Origin: Pholiota molesta | Taxonomy: Eukaryota > Basidiomycota > Agaricomycetes > Agaricales > Strophariaceae | Reading direction: 5' to 3' | NCBI GenBank assembly: GCA_014925825.1 | Contig: JACGCK010000188.1 | Coordinates: 21,927-85,926 of the forward strand | DNA: 64,000 nucleotides | In this document: positions 23,613 through 37,890 of the stretch, piece after piece | Position numbering within the stretch: position 1 is the first letter of the stretch | Layout of the letters: each line of letters starts with the position of its first letter | The notes under the pieces: model-generated | The model's input: the letters and a program-made list of their open reading frames with translations, nothing else | Database searches by the model: none | Told to the model about the DNA's origin: nothing | Translations under genes and position numbers: made by a program

Positions 23613-23945
23613 TTAAAAGTTGATAGGGAAGCATTGCTTGCTCGTGCTTGCCAATCCATGCTCAGGTAAATATTTACGATTTCTCAACATTTTCGCAAGT
23701 CGATAGGGAATGCATTGTTTGCTCGTGCTTGCCAATCCATGCTCAGGTAAATATTTACGATTTCTCAACATTTTCGCAAGTCGATAGGGAATGCATTGTT
23801 TGCTCGTGCTTGCCAATCCATGTTCAAGTAAATATTTACGATTTCTCAACATTTTCACAAGTCGATAGGGAATGCATTGTTTGCTTATGCTTGCCAACCC
23901 ACGCACAGGTAAATATTTACGATTTCTTAACATCTATCCATATAT
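23613..23945. repeat. Minisatellite, four copies of an 81-bp unit
   Basis: The word GATAGGGAA recurs at 23622, 23702, 23783 and 23864, so spacing is 80, 81 and 81. The unit includes GTAAATATTTACGATTTCTC and TGCTTGCCAATCCATG. Because 81 is divisible by three, both strands show spurious 27-residue repeat frames. The first and last copies are most diverged. I do not regard it as a gene. Confidence 0.9.
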
Positions 23946-23974
23946 AGTGAATTTCGACAGTGGGGGACCATTGC

Positions 23975-24163
23975 TTTCAGCAAGGTGATCTCAAGATCTC
24001 ACGGTCAGAAAGCATAAATAAACAGAAAGGCATCATATAAAAATCTATCTATGCAAGGTGGCTTGATACAAGCTTGATAATCTGGAACCAGGTCTACTTG
24101 GTAGGTGCCAGGCAGAGTCTTGCGGTACGCTTCCGCGAGCTCTTGTTGAACGTTGGGAAGACT
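23975..24163 (-). pseudogene. Decayed copy of the MEF1 last exon and 3' UTR
   Basis: On the minus strand it reads LPNVQQELAEAYRKTLPGT, matching the MEF1 C-terminus [20 protein letters not shown]. The flanking 3' UTR also matches: AAAGCATAAATAAACAGAAA here and AAAGCATAAATAAGATGAAT about 310 bp downstream, both followed by AAATCTATCTAT. It is therefore a tandem DNA duplication of the gene's 3' end. The stop codon is lost. Confidence 0.8.
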
Positions 24164-24377
24164 ATCATTCGAATAAGTATATCATTATTATATGATCCAA
24201 CGCACGTCCTTAATCACCTCGCCGACCCCCCCGATCCCATCGAGCGTGAAATTCCGTATTATTAGTGTATTACAGAGCAAGGAGATGGGGATGGATGGTG
24301 GAGCGCGAATACAGATCGCGGTCGGAAAGCATAAATAAGATGAATAGAAAGTGCATTATATATAAATCTATCTATCA

Positions 24378-27107
<2,730 letters not shown>

Positions 27108-27473
27108 CGCTTCGTTGTTCAGGAGAAACAGTGTTTCGTTGGCAAAAAATTGGGTGTAATTGACTTACGTAATACTATCTTTGCCCCTATTTTCGTCTGA
27201 AAGCGCCCTCTACACTAGGTGAAGGAATCCTATACGTTCTGCTAAAATTCCATACAATGGTCACAAACGTATGGTAATAGAGGCTTTATCACACAATGTC
27301 ATAAAATACCATAAAATGCTTGGAATACTTCTGACGTTTGCAAGGCAGTTCTGTAATAGAATCCGGGATATGCCGACTGAGTTTGGGACACGCGTCGCAA
27401 GACGCGTAATTCGAACTTCTCCTTCTCCTCCTTGCTGTATCCCATCCTCAATCTCCACACCCCATAACTCACC

Positions 27474-28163
27474 ATGGAGACTTCGTTCGCTATCACCGGG
27501 AAAGGCTACCTTATCATGGCCGCCGACACCACCGCGGCGCGCTCCATCGTCAAGATGAAAGTCGACGAGGACAAAATCAAGGCCCTGAGCCCGCACCTGC
27601 TAATGGCATACTCTGGAGAGCCAGGTCAGCTCTATCGCTCCTCATATGATATCCACACTTCATTCAAAGTATCCAGGTGACACTGTCCAGTTCGCAGAAT
27701 ACGTCGAGCGCAACATCCGCCTATACCAGATTCGAAACCTCTACCCTCTCCGCCCATCCGCAGCGGCATCGTGGATCCGCAAAGCCCTTGCAGACTCCCT
27801 GCGTTCCCGAAAGCCGTATTCCGTCAACTTGCTCCTCGGAGGCTACGATACCGCTACATACGACCCCCATCTCTACTGGATCGACTACCTCGGCACGATG
27901 TCGGAGGTGCCGTTCGCTGCACACGGATACGGTGCCTACTTTGCGCTGAGTTTGTTGGATCGGTGCGCTGCTATCCTTGGGTCTCTCTATTTGCCTCGCT
28001 GATACTGTTGAATAGGTACCACAACCCAGAGGCAGATCTCGAGGAAGGCCTGGCGACGCTGAGGCGCTGCCTTGACGAGGTGGCGAAGCGTCTCGTGGTC
28101 AGCCCTGGGAAGTACAAAGTGAAGATCGTTGATAAGGATGGTGTTCGGGAGATCGAATTGTAA
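27474..28163 (+). CDS. PRE1: 20S proteasome subunit beta-4 (Pre1/PSMB2)
   Basis: Non-catalytic beta subunit of the 20S proteasome core. Three exons, 27474-27624, 27677-27962 and 28016-28163, are separated by 52- and 53-nt introns whose phases fit (GG/T and CG/G codons). Diagnostic stretches are [20 protein letters not shown] at the start, [44 protein letters not shown] and ALSLLDRYHNP. As usual for beta-4, there is no propeptide with a catalytic Thr. About 195 residues, the normal family length. No frame break. Divergent from MEF1 with about 370 bp between starts. Confidence 0.95.
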
Positions 28164-28824
28164 ATTGCTCGCACCTTCGGGATGTATACATGACTGTAAT
28201 GGATCGCTTTTCCCTTTGTTTTTTTTCTTTCTGTTTTGGGATCGTTGATGACAGTTCTGGTGGTTTGTCGATTCAACCCGCTTAGTGCAATTTCTCTCTC
28301 TCGGCTCCTATTTACGGTGCTGCGTTCGCTCTCCACGACAGCTGATATATTCACCAAGCAGGATCTATGATATTTCGTCCGATTTCTGATGGATGCTGCG
28401 AAATGCTCAGTAACTGAGCAAAGAACCTACCATTTTTCTACTAATAACTTATTTCTTCGAACAGAATATAAACTCTTTGAAAAGCCCAACAAGTTCCAAT
28501 CCCAACCAACATCTTCACCGTCAGTCTCCTGCAAGCTCGTATCCCATAATCCGCCCAAAGCTAAAAATAGAGCAGCATACAAAACTCGTTACAGCCAGCC
28601 GCACCTTCCCTCCTCTTCAGCCTCCCATCTTCCCGCTACACTTCCCAGCCCCTTTCTCCGGCCTTTGGGTCAGCCGCCTAGCACGAAACCCATTCCTCTC
28701 TCTTCCACCCTCTCTTTCTATCCTTCCTTTTTACCACACCACCCCCGCTCCAAAGCGTACCCCTCCGCACCTACCACCTTCTCCGCTGACGACGTCAGAC
28801 ACCTCCCCGCCCAGATAACCAAAC
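28164..28824. other. Intergenic; promoter of the chitin deacetylase gene
   Basis: From about 28490 to 28820 the plus strand is strongly C/T-rich (for example TTCCCTCCTCTTCAGCCTCC near 28607), a common feature of fungal promoters and 5' leaders. No gene is seen. Confidence 0.5.
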
Positions 28825-31112
28825 ATGTTCCTCGTCTCGCCCAAGGCGGCCTCCGCGCGCCGCCGCGCTTTGGCGCTTGGCGTGCTCGCGGCGGCGCTCG
28901 CGCGCGTCGCGGCGCAGGACGTGGTGCCCGCGGTAATCGCTGTCGAGGGCAGCGCCGGGGCGCCCATCAACGGTACGCCCTCCTTCACCCCCTTTCTTTC
29001 CTACCCCACCCCAAAATCATATCCCGCCCTACGTGCCTCGCCGTCTGTTCCACAGGCCTTTCGCTGACCACCGTCGTTTGCGTGCTTTTGTTTGATGTCT
29101 AGGCCCCGGCAAGGAGTGCGAGGCGTACTACCACGCGCCCGTCGCGAACTCGCTCGCGTCGTTCCCGCCGATCTGGGGCCCCGCGACGCTCCTTGAGGGC
29201 GACGCGAACGCGCAGGCGAAGTGGGCGGCCATCCAGCCGCACGTGCCCGACATCCAGCCGAAGGTGCGTTCCCGCTCTGTTATAAAATATTAAAATAATG
29301 AATCTGACGTGAATGCGTGGCGTATCTCACTGGTTTGGTTGGGTTGGGGATGGGTAGGGCACGCCATCGGGCGATTTCAGCGGCCTGAGCTACGGGGCGG
29401 ACGACCCGGACTGCTGGTGGACGTATACGAAGTGCACGACGCCGAAGGCGGCGGACGTGCCCGCGGATATATCGATTATGAACGAGGTGCGCCACCTCGC
29501 TTACTACTCACCCTCGCATGCAAGTCATAGCATGAATGTTGGACGCTGAACGAACTATTTGCTGCGTGTTCGTAGCCGCATACTCTGGGATATGGCTTCG
29601 ACGATGGGCCGAACTGCTCGCACAATGCGTTTTACGATTACCTGAAGTCGCAGAACCAGAAAGCGAGTACGTATCCCTCCGACCAGCTTCCATGTTGGTA
29701 ACTTAAGCTGATCTTCCTTTTTTTTATAGCAATGTTCTTCATCGGCAGCAATGTGATGGACTGGCCGCTGGAGACGGCGCGTGCAGTGACGGATGGTGAG
29801 GGCGTCTCTTCCGCAGCTTTTTTTCTTTTGGTTGGCTGCTGATGTGATTAACTACTTTGATTGTAGGCCATGAACTTTGCGTTCGTAAGTCTCGTTTCTC
29901 CAGAAATTTTAGTGATGTTTGCTGACCCGATTGCACAACAAAGACAGCTGGTCGCATCGCTACAGTCAGTTTTCTTATCAACACAGCCGAAGCCATGTTT
30001 AATCTTTGCGTGTATATTAGTGACGTCGTTGGAAAATTCGGAGGCGTTTGCCGAATTGTACTACAGTGCGTGTGGTTTTCGTTTATCTATCTATCTGCTT
30101 TCTAACCTTTTTATTACAGCTGTGAGTTTATCTGGACATGGAAACAAACGCGCAAAAGCAAGGCGATAGGAAACTGACCAGGGCTCATAAACACCCCAGA
30201 TGCAAGCGATAAAGCTTGCTGCCGGCGTCACGCCGACCTGCTGGAGGGTAAGCACGCCGCCATTCCTCTCCCTCCGCTTCCGCCTCACCTATTTTGCAGC
30301 CCCCCTTCGGCGACGTTGACGACCGCATCCGCGCCATCGCCTCCGGCCTCGGGCTGCGCACCGTCCTCTGGGCTTACGATTCGCAGGACTGGCAGGTCGG
30401 CTCGACGACGAGCTTCACCGAGGAGCAGGTCGACCAGGAGTATGAGCTGATGATCGCGGACGCGAATCAGGGCGCGTTTGAGACTGTGAGTCCGCCCCAG
30501 CCGCTTTCATGGGTTCAGAACGAGGTGCTGATTGGGTGTCTGGTGTTGGGGGTGTAGATTGGGACGATGATCCTGATGCATGAGCTGAATGAGTTCACGA
30601 TGAGCGAGGCGATGAAGTATTATCCGAAGCTGAAGGCTGCGTTCAAGGTGCGCTGTCTTGTACTTTGAGGATCTCTACGTTGGCTGATGCATGACTCTCG
30701 TTCTATTATCGCTCCTTAGCACATTGTACCCGTTGCGACGGGCATGAACATCACCCACCCATACGTCGAAGATGGCTATGCCATGCAATCTTTCGCGCAA
30801 TGTCAGCTTAATAACCCTATTCCTTTCTGCCATATTTACTGACCGCATTCTTCCATGGACATTCTCTGCTCTGCTTGTTCGCTAGATCTCTCTGGCACCG
30901 GCGCGCAGCTCATCGCGAACGGCACGAACAACACCCTCGCTGGGACCCACGGAGGGTCTGATGTGCAGACGGCGTTGGCGCCAGGGTCCACGAGCCAGAT
31001 GGACAGCACGAAGAAGACGGGCGAGGCGTCGCGCGTAGGGAGCGTCAAGGTCCTCGTGGCGTTTGCGGTGGGCGCTATGTGGGCGTCGATGATGGGGCGG
31101 CTGCTGCATTGA
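28825..31112 (+). CDS. Chitin deacetylase, GPI-anchored (NodB domain, CE4)
   Basis: Secreted enzyme converting chitin to chitosan in the cell wall. A signal peptide follows MFLVSPKAASARRRA (LALGVLAAALARVAAQ). CE4 motifs in order: YGFDDGPNC near 29592 (motif 1), HELCVHSWSHRY split by an intron at 29869-29960 (motif 2, metal-binding His), CWR/PPFGDVDDR at 30240-30325 (motif 3), WAYDSQDW near 30372 (motif 4) and ILMHELNEF near 30570 (motif 5). A Ser/Thr/Gly-rich tail ends in a hydrophobic segment (VLVAFAVGAMWASMMGRLLH), a likely GPI signal. At least nine short exons; no frame break found. Key residues are all present, so it should be active. Confidence 0.93.
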
Positions 31113-31508
31113 TGGGACCTCGTTTGGGGCCCTCGTTGGGGTGAGACGGGGGGTTTTCTGTCGTTTTAGCTGCAACATTTTTCTATTCTACACATACCCG
31201 ACTGGTTATATATTGTATATTCTATTTTCCACTATTCCACACATCGAAAAGCTCGGCATGAAAATGCGTCCCTCAGAAAATTTCTCTTTGATGTGATATT
31301 TTACAGTCTGGTATGCGATATATCACTCCCAAATCGACCGGCAAGATATTTATTGATGTAGACTTGGAAGGAATTCGCAATGGTTTATTGTACAAGTTAA
31401 TTATCATGTCAGCAGAACATGGAAGGAACGGAAATGATTCAAGTATCGAAATATATGAAGTAGTTTCTTCGCAAGAAAAGTTGTACAATTCAAAAAATCA
31501 GCCATCAG
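31113..31508. other. Convergent intergenic region
   Basis: 3' flanks of the chitin deacetylase and MYND genes; AT-rich; no gene seen. Confidence 0.4.
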
Positions 31509-34500
31509 TTAAGCCTTGCACTTCGGCTTATGCGCCTTCCAGTCTTTCTTCTGACACTCGGCGGAACAATATTTTACCTTCTGGCACCCCGCGCAGGCTT
31601 TGAGCTTCGGCTTTCCTCGCTTTCGACACACCGAACACTTGTGCGCATTTGGATCTCGACCCACGGTCTCAAGATACGAGACCGCGAACAATGGTGAAAG
31701 CGCGACCCGGGTGACGAATGGTGCGAATTTCTTCCACATTTCGCTTTTCTGCATTCCACCAACTTCCTTTCCTCTGCCACAGCTGCAAAGAGGATCGGCC
31801 TCCATGTCTTTTGTGAGCGGGATACTACCCTGAGTAGTATATTCGCAATTCGGCCCGTGCGACCAGGACGACCGACACCTCTCCGCAAAGGCAGGCAGGA
31901 GCTGCTTCCATGCCTGCATCTCGCCTTCGAATGCCGCAATGTTGATCAGCCCGCCTTGCGTCACGAGCCTCACGAACGCCTTTTCGTTCTCTGCTATGAA
32001 CCTCGTCGTCAGAGGCAGGACGTACGCGTCACAGATCATCGTATGAGAGGTGAGGTCGAAATGAAGATCATTGACGAATAAGATGGTGTCGCAGTTGTTT
32101 GTCTTGTCATCTCGCAGTGCGAAGAGCCGCTGCACGGAACCGCCCTGTGTACCCGCTGCGCGGACGAAAATCGTGTGGAGGGTGTCTTTGACAAACATCA
32201 AAGTGTCGGTACCGTGTTTCTTCCTGAGTGATCTTTCGCGAGTGGACATCATAGAGGCAACATGGATATCAAGCCATTCTTTAAGCTGTTTCACTTTGAC
32301 GTCGAGAACAGGCAGAGTAGACAAGTTGACCCGGTGGATGCTCCATGGATGGAACAGTCCTTTTGTATTGATGACTGGGAATGGATTGAGTTTCATTCCA
32401 TCCGCCATTAACGATCTGGACGTCGGTACGATAACCTGTGAGATGAGAGCGGTAGTTCAGCCATGGACTCCAAAAACTAGTAAAAGTATGTACATACCTC
32501 AATATATCGTGACTTCCGAGCGAGGCGCAGCCGGTGCGCACTGCCTATGACGGGGAAAGGGTACGCGATATCCTGGATTCGGTTGCCCAAGGTCACTCTT
32601 ACGACGCAAGGCGAGAGCTGCACGATCTCAGGAACAGCCTTGCCGCCCGCTTCGCTAAATATCTGCGCAGAGCGATCGTCACCCGTACAGTTAAGGACTT
32701 GACCAATTCACACTGTTCGTCCAACTCGACGAAGGCTGCTCCAAATTCACCGATCTGAGAAAACATACTTGTCTTTGTGTTGATTGATGATTCAGATGGA
32801 TGCGAAGAGTTGGAAGGATATCTGGTGGGTAAGAGGTTCTCAGGGACGACATGGACAAATGCTTCATCCATAAGCTTGGCGCTAAAGACGCGGAGACTGA
32901 GACCTAACTTCTTGATTAGAGTTGCGCATGCAGCGGGTGTATTGCGAACACCGAAGCCGATGCTGAGCTGTTCAGGAGGTTCGAGATCGGAAAGAAGTAA
33001 GGCAGGCGCGATGAAGGACGCAACAAGAGAAGAATCTCCCGCCCAACCTTTTATGTCCTCTTCAAAAATAACCTGCGGGCATGATTTTGTCCCAACGGAG
33101 ATCGCTCGTCCAAATGCAACATGTACAGCGCTGAATACGTTGTGGGAGCGCATGCCGAAGATGTCACAGTGCAGTGGGGGAGTACCGATTTCGTTAGGGT
33201 TCGCATCCTCTAGCACGGCAAGCTTCTCCCGCGGGATGACGAGGACAATGCGTACGAGATCGGGGACGCTGTTCCACCCTGAAAATCGCCCGATCTTGCG
33301 GGATTTCATCTGGAAGAACGGGGCATTATACAGGCCGTGTCGATGTAATTGCCCGCATAATTCTTGGTAGTAGAGCGTATCCATCGACTCGATCGACCAA
33401 GCCGCGAGCTGGAGAGACATATACCGATCCATCACACTGCTCCATAGCTCGTCAGTGGGCCGAAGCCTATGTCGGATGAGCTGCAGCAAGAGGGTGAAGG
33501 ATTCGCGACTGTAGTGCGCCAAATTTGAGATGGCAATCGCTTTGCCAAGGTTCTTTTCGTTCGCATCAAAAAACTTTTTCGCGGTCTCTTGCGTAAATAG
33601 GGACTGGTGGACGTCGTAAAGCAAAGTTCCCAACTGATGTCCATCGAATACAGGAACAGAGACATTCCCTGCATTCTGAGAAGCGATGGAATCTCCGGAA
33701 GTGGGTGCTTTCCAAGTCGTAACTTGATGAAACTGCGTCACTTTAGCACTGTGCTTTTCGCTCTTTTTCATGGAGTGGTGTACCATGAGCTCATGGGTGT
33801 TGCATCGAGCGGTAAATCCGCAGAGATAGTCGACTGGAGATAAGCCAGCGAGAAGTCCCACAATGGAGAGGTCAGCGTGGAGCTGCTCTGTAAACTCCTT
33901 TGTCGCGTTCTGCCCGAGAAAGAGAAGTGATTCGGTGTATAGAACGCCAGACGCTTCGGAAGAGAGAAGGGGTGCAGCGGCAATGAGGACGTTCAGCAAT
34001 CCGATGTGATCCTCCAGGTTCGATGTGTGAATGACATTGAAGCTCGCAGGCGCGCCGCCAGGTGCAGATGTATACTCGTCTCTGCGGAGCTGTATTAGTT
34101 GCGTCTTCCATTGCGCTACAGGGACACCCAGGTTGAGCGTGCCTGTGGCTCCAAATGCTCCAGCGCACGGCATACAGCGGTGGCTTCGCCGACAAAAAAC
34201 CGGATGATTGGTGGAAATGTAGAAGATAAGGAAGTGCGATAGGAGGTGCACCAGTCCGTGAACTCGCGCTTCGCCGCCTTCAAGACCTCGGCCATAGATA
34301 CTGTGGTTTTCGCATTTCCAAACAAAGCAGCGAGATGGAACGGGACCATGGGATCCGTTGCGTAATGGAGCGAACATCCTTCGCCGCCCAGAGAATACAC
34401 GAAGGTCGGGTTTAACAGTGTGGCAGCAGCAATATTCTTTCCGTCGAGGAAAGTCACGCCCGTCTTCCAAAAGTTCCCAAAGCTTTGGTGAATGACTGTC

Positions 34501-35227
34501 GCCCCATGCATCTCTAAAGGACCTAGGGAACGTGCAGACATGAGCGGGTTTTTGAACTTCTTAAGATTTTCTTTGCCCAGTTTATCGAATGCAGCGCCTA
34601 TGGCGGCGAGGCGCGAATTCGGCAAATTTTGCATATTGACATATAGTGTCCAGTGACGCCTGATTTCTGCAAGGGTGTGGTTGGTACAAGTCTTAATGAT
34701 TAACGCGTACGGGGAGCTCTTCCATTTCTCGGTCGTCTCTGAAAGTTCGATCAACTTTTTGCATTGGTCGATGAGAGCGGTATGCGAATCGCTGTCTAAG
34801 CGAAAATGGAAGAATGTATTCCATATAATGGCGTCTGACTGGCCGTCTGCTACCATGGTAAACAGTAGCACGTTCCGCGCTGGGTGATAAAAAAAATGAT
34901 TATTTGATGGATGGACCAGGGTCGGATGGTGAGTAACGCTACCTAGCACGGCCGGATCGAAATCACAGCAGGTAAAATCCAAAGGACGGCCAGCTGCATG
35001 TAGGATAAATGATCAGCACATCTGAACATCAGACGAGCATAGTAAAAATACGAACAATTCGGGGGCTCATTGAAAATGGTATGCAGGACGTTGCGCGGGT
35101 CGCCACATCCCAAAAGCAAGGTTCGCGCAGGCTCTTCCAAGGGAAGATCAGTAGTCAAAGATATCGCACTCGTATTTCCTATGGCATAGAAGAAGTATTT
35201 GCTTGGCCAGAATAGTAGATTGGCCAT
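31509..35227 (-). CDS. DUF4470/MYND zinc-finger protein, full-length copy
   Basis: The protein begins MANLLFWPSKYFFYAIGNTS at 35227, followed by LLLGCGDPRNVLHTIF, the typical start of DUF4470 proteins. A long middle region covers 34982-32599 (FHFRLDSDSHTALIDQCKKL; VNMQNLPNSRLAAIG; FDGHQLGTLLYDVHQSLF). An exon with SAQIFSEAGGKAVPEIVQLS and another with KLNPFPVINTKGLFHPWSIH follow. The C-terminal MYND finger is CSVCRKRGKPKLKACAGCQK with CSAECQKKDWKAHKPKC, a zinc-binding protein-interaction module. One frame slip lies near 34140 (CRALEHL/FGATGTLNLG). It is divergent from F-box paralogue 3 with 441 bp between starts. Molecular role unknown. Confidence 0.85.
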
Positions 35228-35668
35228 CTTCGACGAAGAGAGATGAGCGCTTGTCGAAAGGGAGGTGTGTGAACATCCACTGAAAGTTTACGTCCTTAGA
35301 TTGCTCAAGTTTGGATGAGGTGGCGGACGTCACGTTCACGTTCAACACGTTCAAAACGCCCACTTCAACGTTATTAATATTAGGGAGTTCAAAGTCGATG
35401 AAGCAGCTGCTTCGAATTCAACCACAAGGCACGAGGCACAGCCTCCTGGTTGAAATTCTCACAACTATTTTGAAATTTCACAAAGTCACAAAGCGGCGAC
35501 ATTTTTCTTGTTTCCGTACTTATTAGCAACATCGAATTCAGATATCTAACGACAATTGAGTCAGACTCTTCGGCCGGCAGACCAAGAGTTTCCGCCGACA
35601 GCAGTGAGTGGATTGCGTGCAGGAGTGTCTTCCTTTATCTTACAATCTACTTCAAAGTTTCTAGGAAT

Positions 35669-36989
35669 ATGTCGGTCAATCTTCCCTTTGACGTTTTGCA
35701 TACGATTATCGAGATGTTGCGGAAAGACGAACCTCCAGATTTCACAACCATTCAATTCATCTCCCAAACATGCCGCTCCCTCCTGCCTGTCTGTCGCCGA
35801 CATCTGTTCTCCGCGATCTGGCTCAAATCCCGCATCGACGGCGCGGATGTTGCTAATCAAATCCATGCCAGATCTGGGAACCTGGAACCAACGCTGCATA
35901 TCGGGGCCACGAACCTAGCAAACCTGGTCGCGAGCAGCCCAGACATCGCAGGATACGTCCGGGAATTCATTTTCTATCCACATGCTTCAAATTCGGGTGA
36001 TGAGACGCTCTTGTCACTCTTACAAAAATTTGATCGGTTAGAGAAGCTGCATTTTAGACACCATCACGACAAGGAACCCTGGACGAGATATCAAAACTGG
36101 GATGACTGGCACTACTCCTTGCAGATAGCAATGGAGGACCTCGTACATCAGCAACGACGTACGCTCACGTATCTTTTCTTTACCGACCATGAAAATATCC
36201 CGATCTCAATACTTCATCCGCTCACTTGCCTCCATACTTTCTACCTCTTCGATTCCACGATGTACACGGACGTTATAGCAACCCCACTGGCTCCTCTTCA
36301 GCTAACGTCCTTGGGATTTACAGCGGGCTATAGTGCAGTGCAAAGTCTCTTTGAAGGTGTTCGGCCGGGTATCGGGCTCTCGTTCTTGGATTTGTCCCAA
36401 CTTCGGATATTTACTGCGACAATATCCTCAACTCGAACGGTAGATGAAGGAGTCTCAATCGGGCGCCTATTGCGGGGGATGAGCCAGCTAAAGAAGTTGG
36501 ATATATATGTTCGACGTAAGCAACGTTGATTCACTAATATAAAAATTCAGGCAAGGAGAGCTGATATTGCTTATAGGTTCAGGATACGCAATTCCTCCCA
36601 ATCTTCCCGATATTTTCAACTCCATCCGTCCAGAAGCATCGGCGCACCTGGAAACGTTACAGTTTCAATTTTGGTACAATTCTGTTGACAATAGCCAGCT
36701 CCCCGGGGCCATTCTTCAGAAAACGCGCGCGTTTCCCGGTTTGAAGCACCTCAGAATGACTTTTTGCATCATTCTTCCTATCATCGACCGCGCGCCCGTG
36801 ATCGAGGACATTATGACCCTCGACAACCTGCTCTGCAGTGAAAGATTTTCTAGTTTGGAATCTGTCTTTTTGTATGCCCCCACGGACGGGGGCCTGCATG
36901 ATGATTCTTTGGGATGGCTCAATATTCCTGCGCTTATGCCGCGGACGTCTGCGAATCCTGCCTTGAAATTCTTACCGTGGTTATTTTGA
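35669..36989 (+). CDS. F-box/LRR-like protein, paralogue 3
   Basis: The third paralogue starts MSVNLPFDVLHTIIEMLRKD at 35669 and includes FISQTCRSLLPVCRRHLFSA, then LRR-like segments (LLSLLQKFDRLEKLHFRHHH; IGRLLRGMSQLKKLDIYVRR). The intron lies at about 36518-36577, GTAAGC to GGTTCAG. The last exon begins YAIPPNLPDIFNSIRPEASA and ends at 36989. Both exons are open and splice phase matches paralogue 1. It has lost the internal CHPRPLRL segment of paralogues 1 and 2, replaced by a shorter TPLAPLQL. Confidence 0.87.
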
Positions 36990-37067
36990 TACATTTTTCG
37001 CCCGTTGAGTATGTCCTTAAAGCTATGCATATGTAGTAGCACTTGGTAATATAAAAACAGTAAGTCG

Positions 37068-37290
37068 AGTCGTGGATCAAGGTCGGATGGTAAGTAACGC
37101 TATCCAGCACGCCGGATCGAAATCACAGCAAGTAAAGTCTCAAGCACGGCCAGCTGTATTGAGAATCGATGATCTTACTTTCTTAGCCAAGATTGGTCAA
37201 GCTAAGCTTGGAGGAGGTGACGGACGGCACGTTCACAGTCAACACGTTCAACCAACGTTCCACGTTGTTGACGTTGCCACTTGAGCTAAA
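37068..37290 (-). pseudogene. Relic of the MYND gene 5' region
   Basis: GGTCGGATGGTAAGTAACGC (37081), GCCGGATCGAAATCACAGCA and ACGGCCAGCTG match 34920-34995 within the full MYND gene. The next part (GGAGGAGGTGACGGACGGCA, CACGTTCA...) matches 35315-35365, upstream of its start. So an exon edge and promoter fragment were copied while the sequence between them was lost. The orientation equals that of the full gene. Confidence 0.75.
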
Positions 37291-37439
37291 TCTAACCACC
37301 ACTCGTTAACTGGACACACCATTTTGGACGGGCGCAGTGGAGACCCGTTATTCTTTGCAGAGGCGCCACTCACCGGCGTTATTGACTTGAATATTCCCTG
37401 CATCGTTACTACACTCGGATAGCCTTACATCTGAAAGAG

Positions 37440-37890
37440 GTCATCTCCACAAGGCCGAGCGCCATGAACAAATATCAGCAATCCCACGTTGTGATGCATC
37501 TACAGATGATATACCTCAAATCGGGTCGATTGCACGAAGCAAAGCAGGTGGACGACTCTAAGTATCCCCCGGCTGGCGAGAGGTCGAGACGGGCTGACTC
37601 TGGACTCTTGGCGATGTCTACATCACCAAAGGACAACTGGACGATGCGGAGGCTTCATCAGTTGCCGCCATGATGTTCGCGAAGAATCATCACTCTTCGT
37701 AAGTGTGAATCGCGGCCGAATCGATATGGCAATCCAAAAATCCTGAGTAGGCGTGCGAATTCCACCGCAAGGCGCAGTGGGTCAAAGTGGGTCTCCGAGC
37801 AGGCTACTGATCTCGAGCAACTTCGACAGGCGTATAAGGATCGAAGAGGCAGCGTCCAAGCAGGCGAAGGCGCTTATGGATACCGTTCAT
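37440..37890 (+). pseudogene. Relic of an NLR-like TPR array
   Basis: Scattered frames resemble the C-terminal TPR part of the gene at 14.9-17.8 kb. LWTLGDVYITKGQLDDAEAS (37604) compares with LWVLGELYTVQGKFEDAQVS. EFHRKAQW then VSEQATDLEQL (37755-37820) compares with EFHRKAQWVSEQATDLDRL. A duplicated GTGGGTC AAA GTGGGTC and frame changes show it is dead. Confidence 0.8.

Noticed and set aside
23613..23933. Repeat protein with 27-residue units
   Set aside because: Both strands are open because the minisatellite period is a multiple of three; no start context or flanking gene structure.
23613..23945. CRISPR-like array
   Set aside because: The repeats are contiguous with no unique spacers, and the DNA is eukaryotic.
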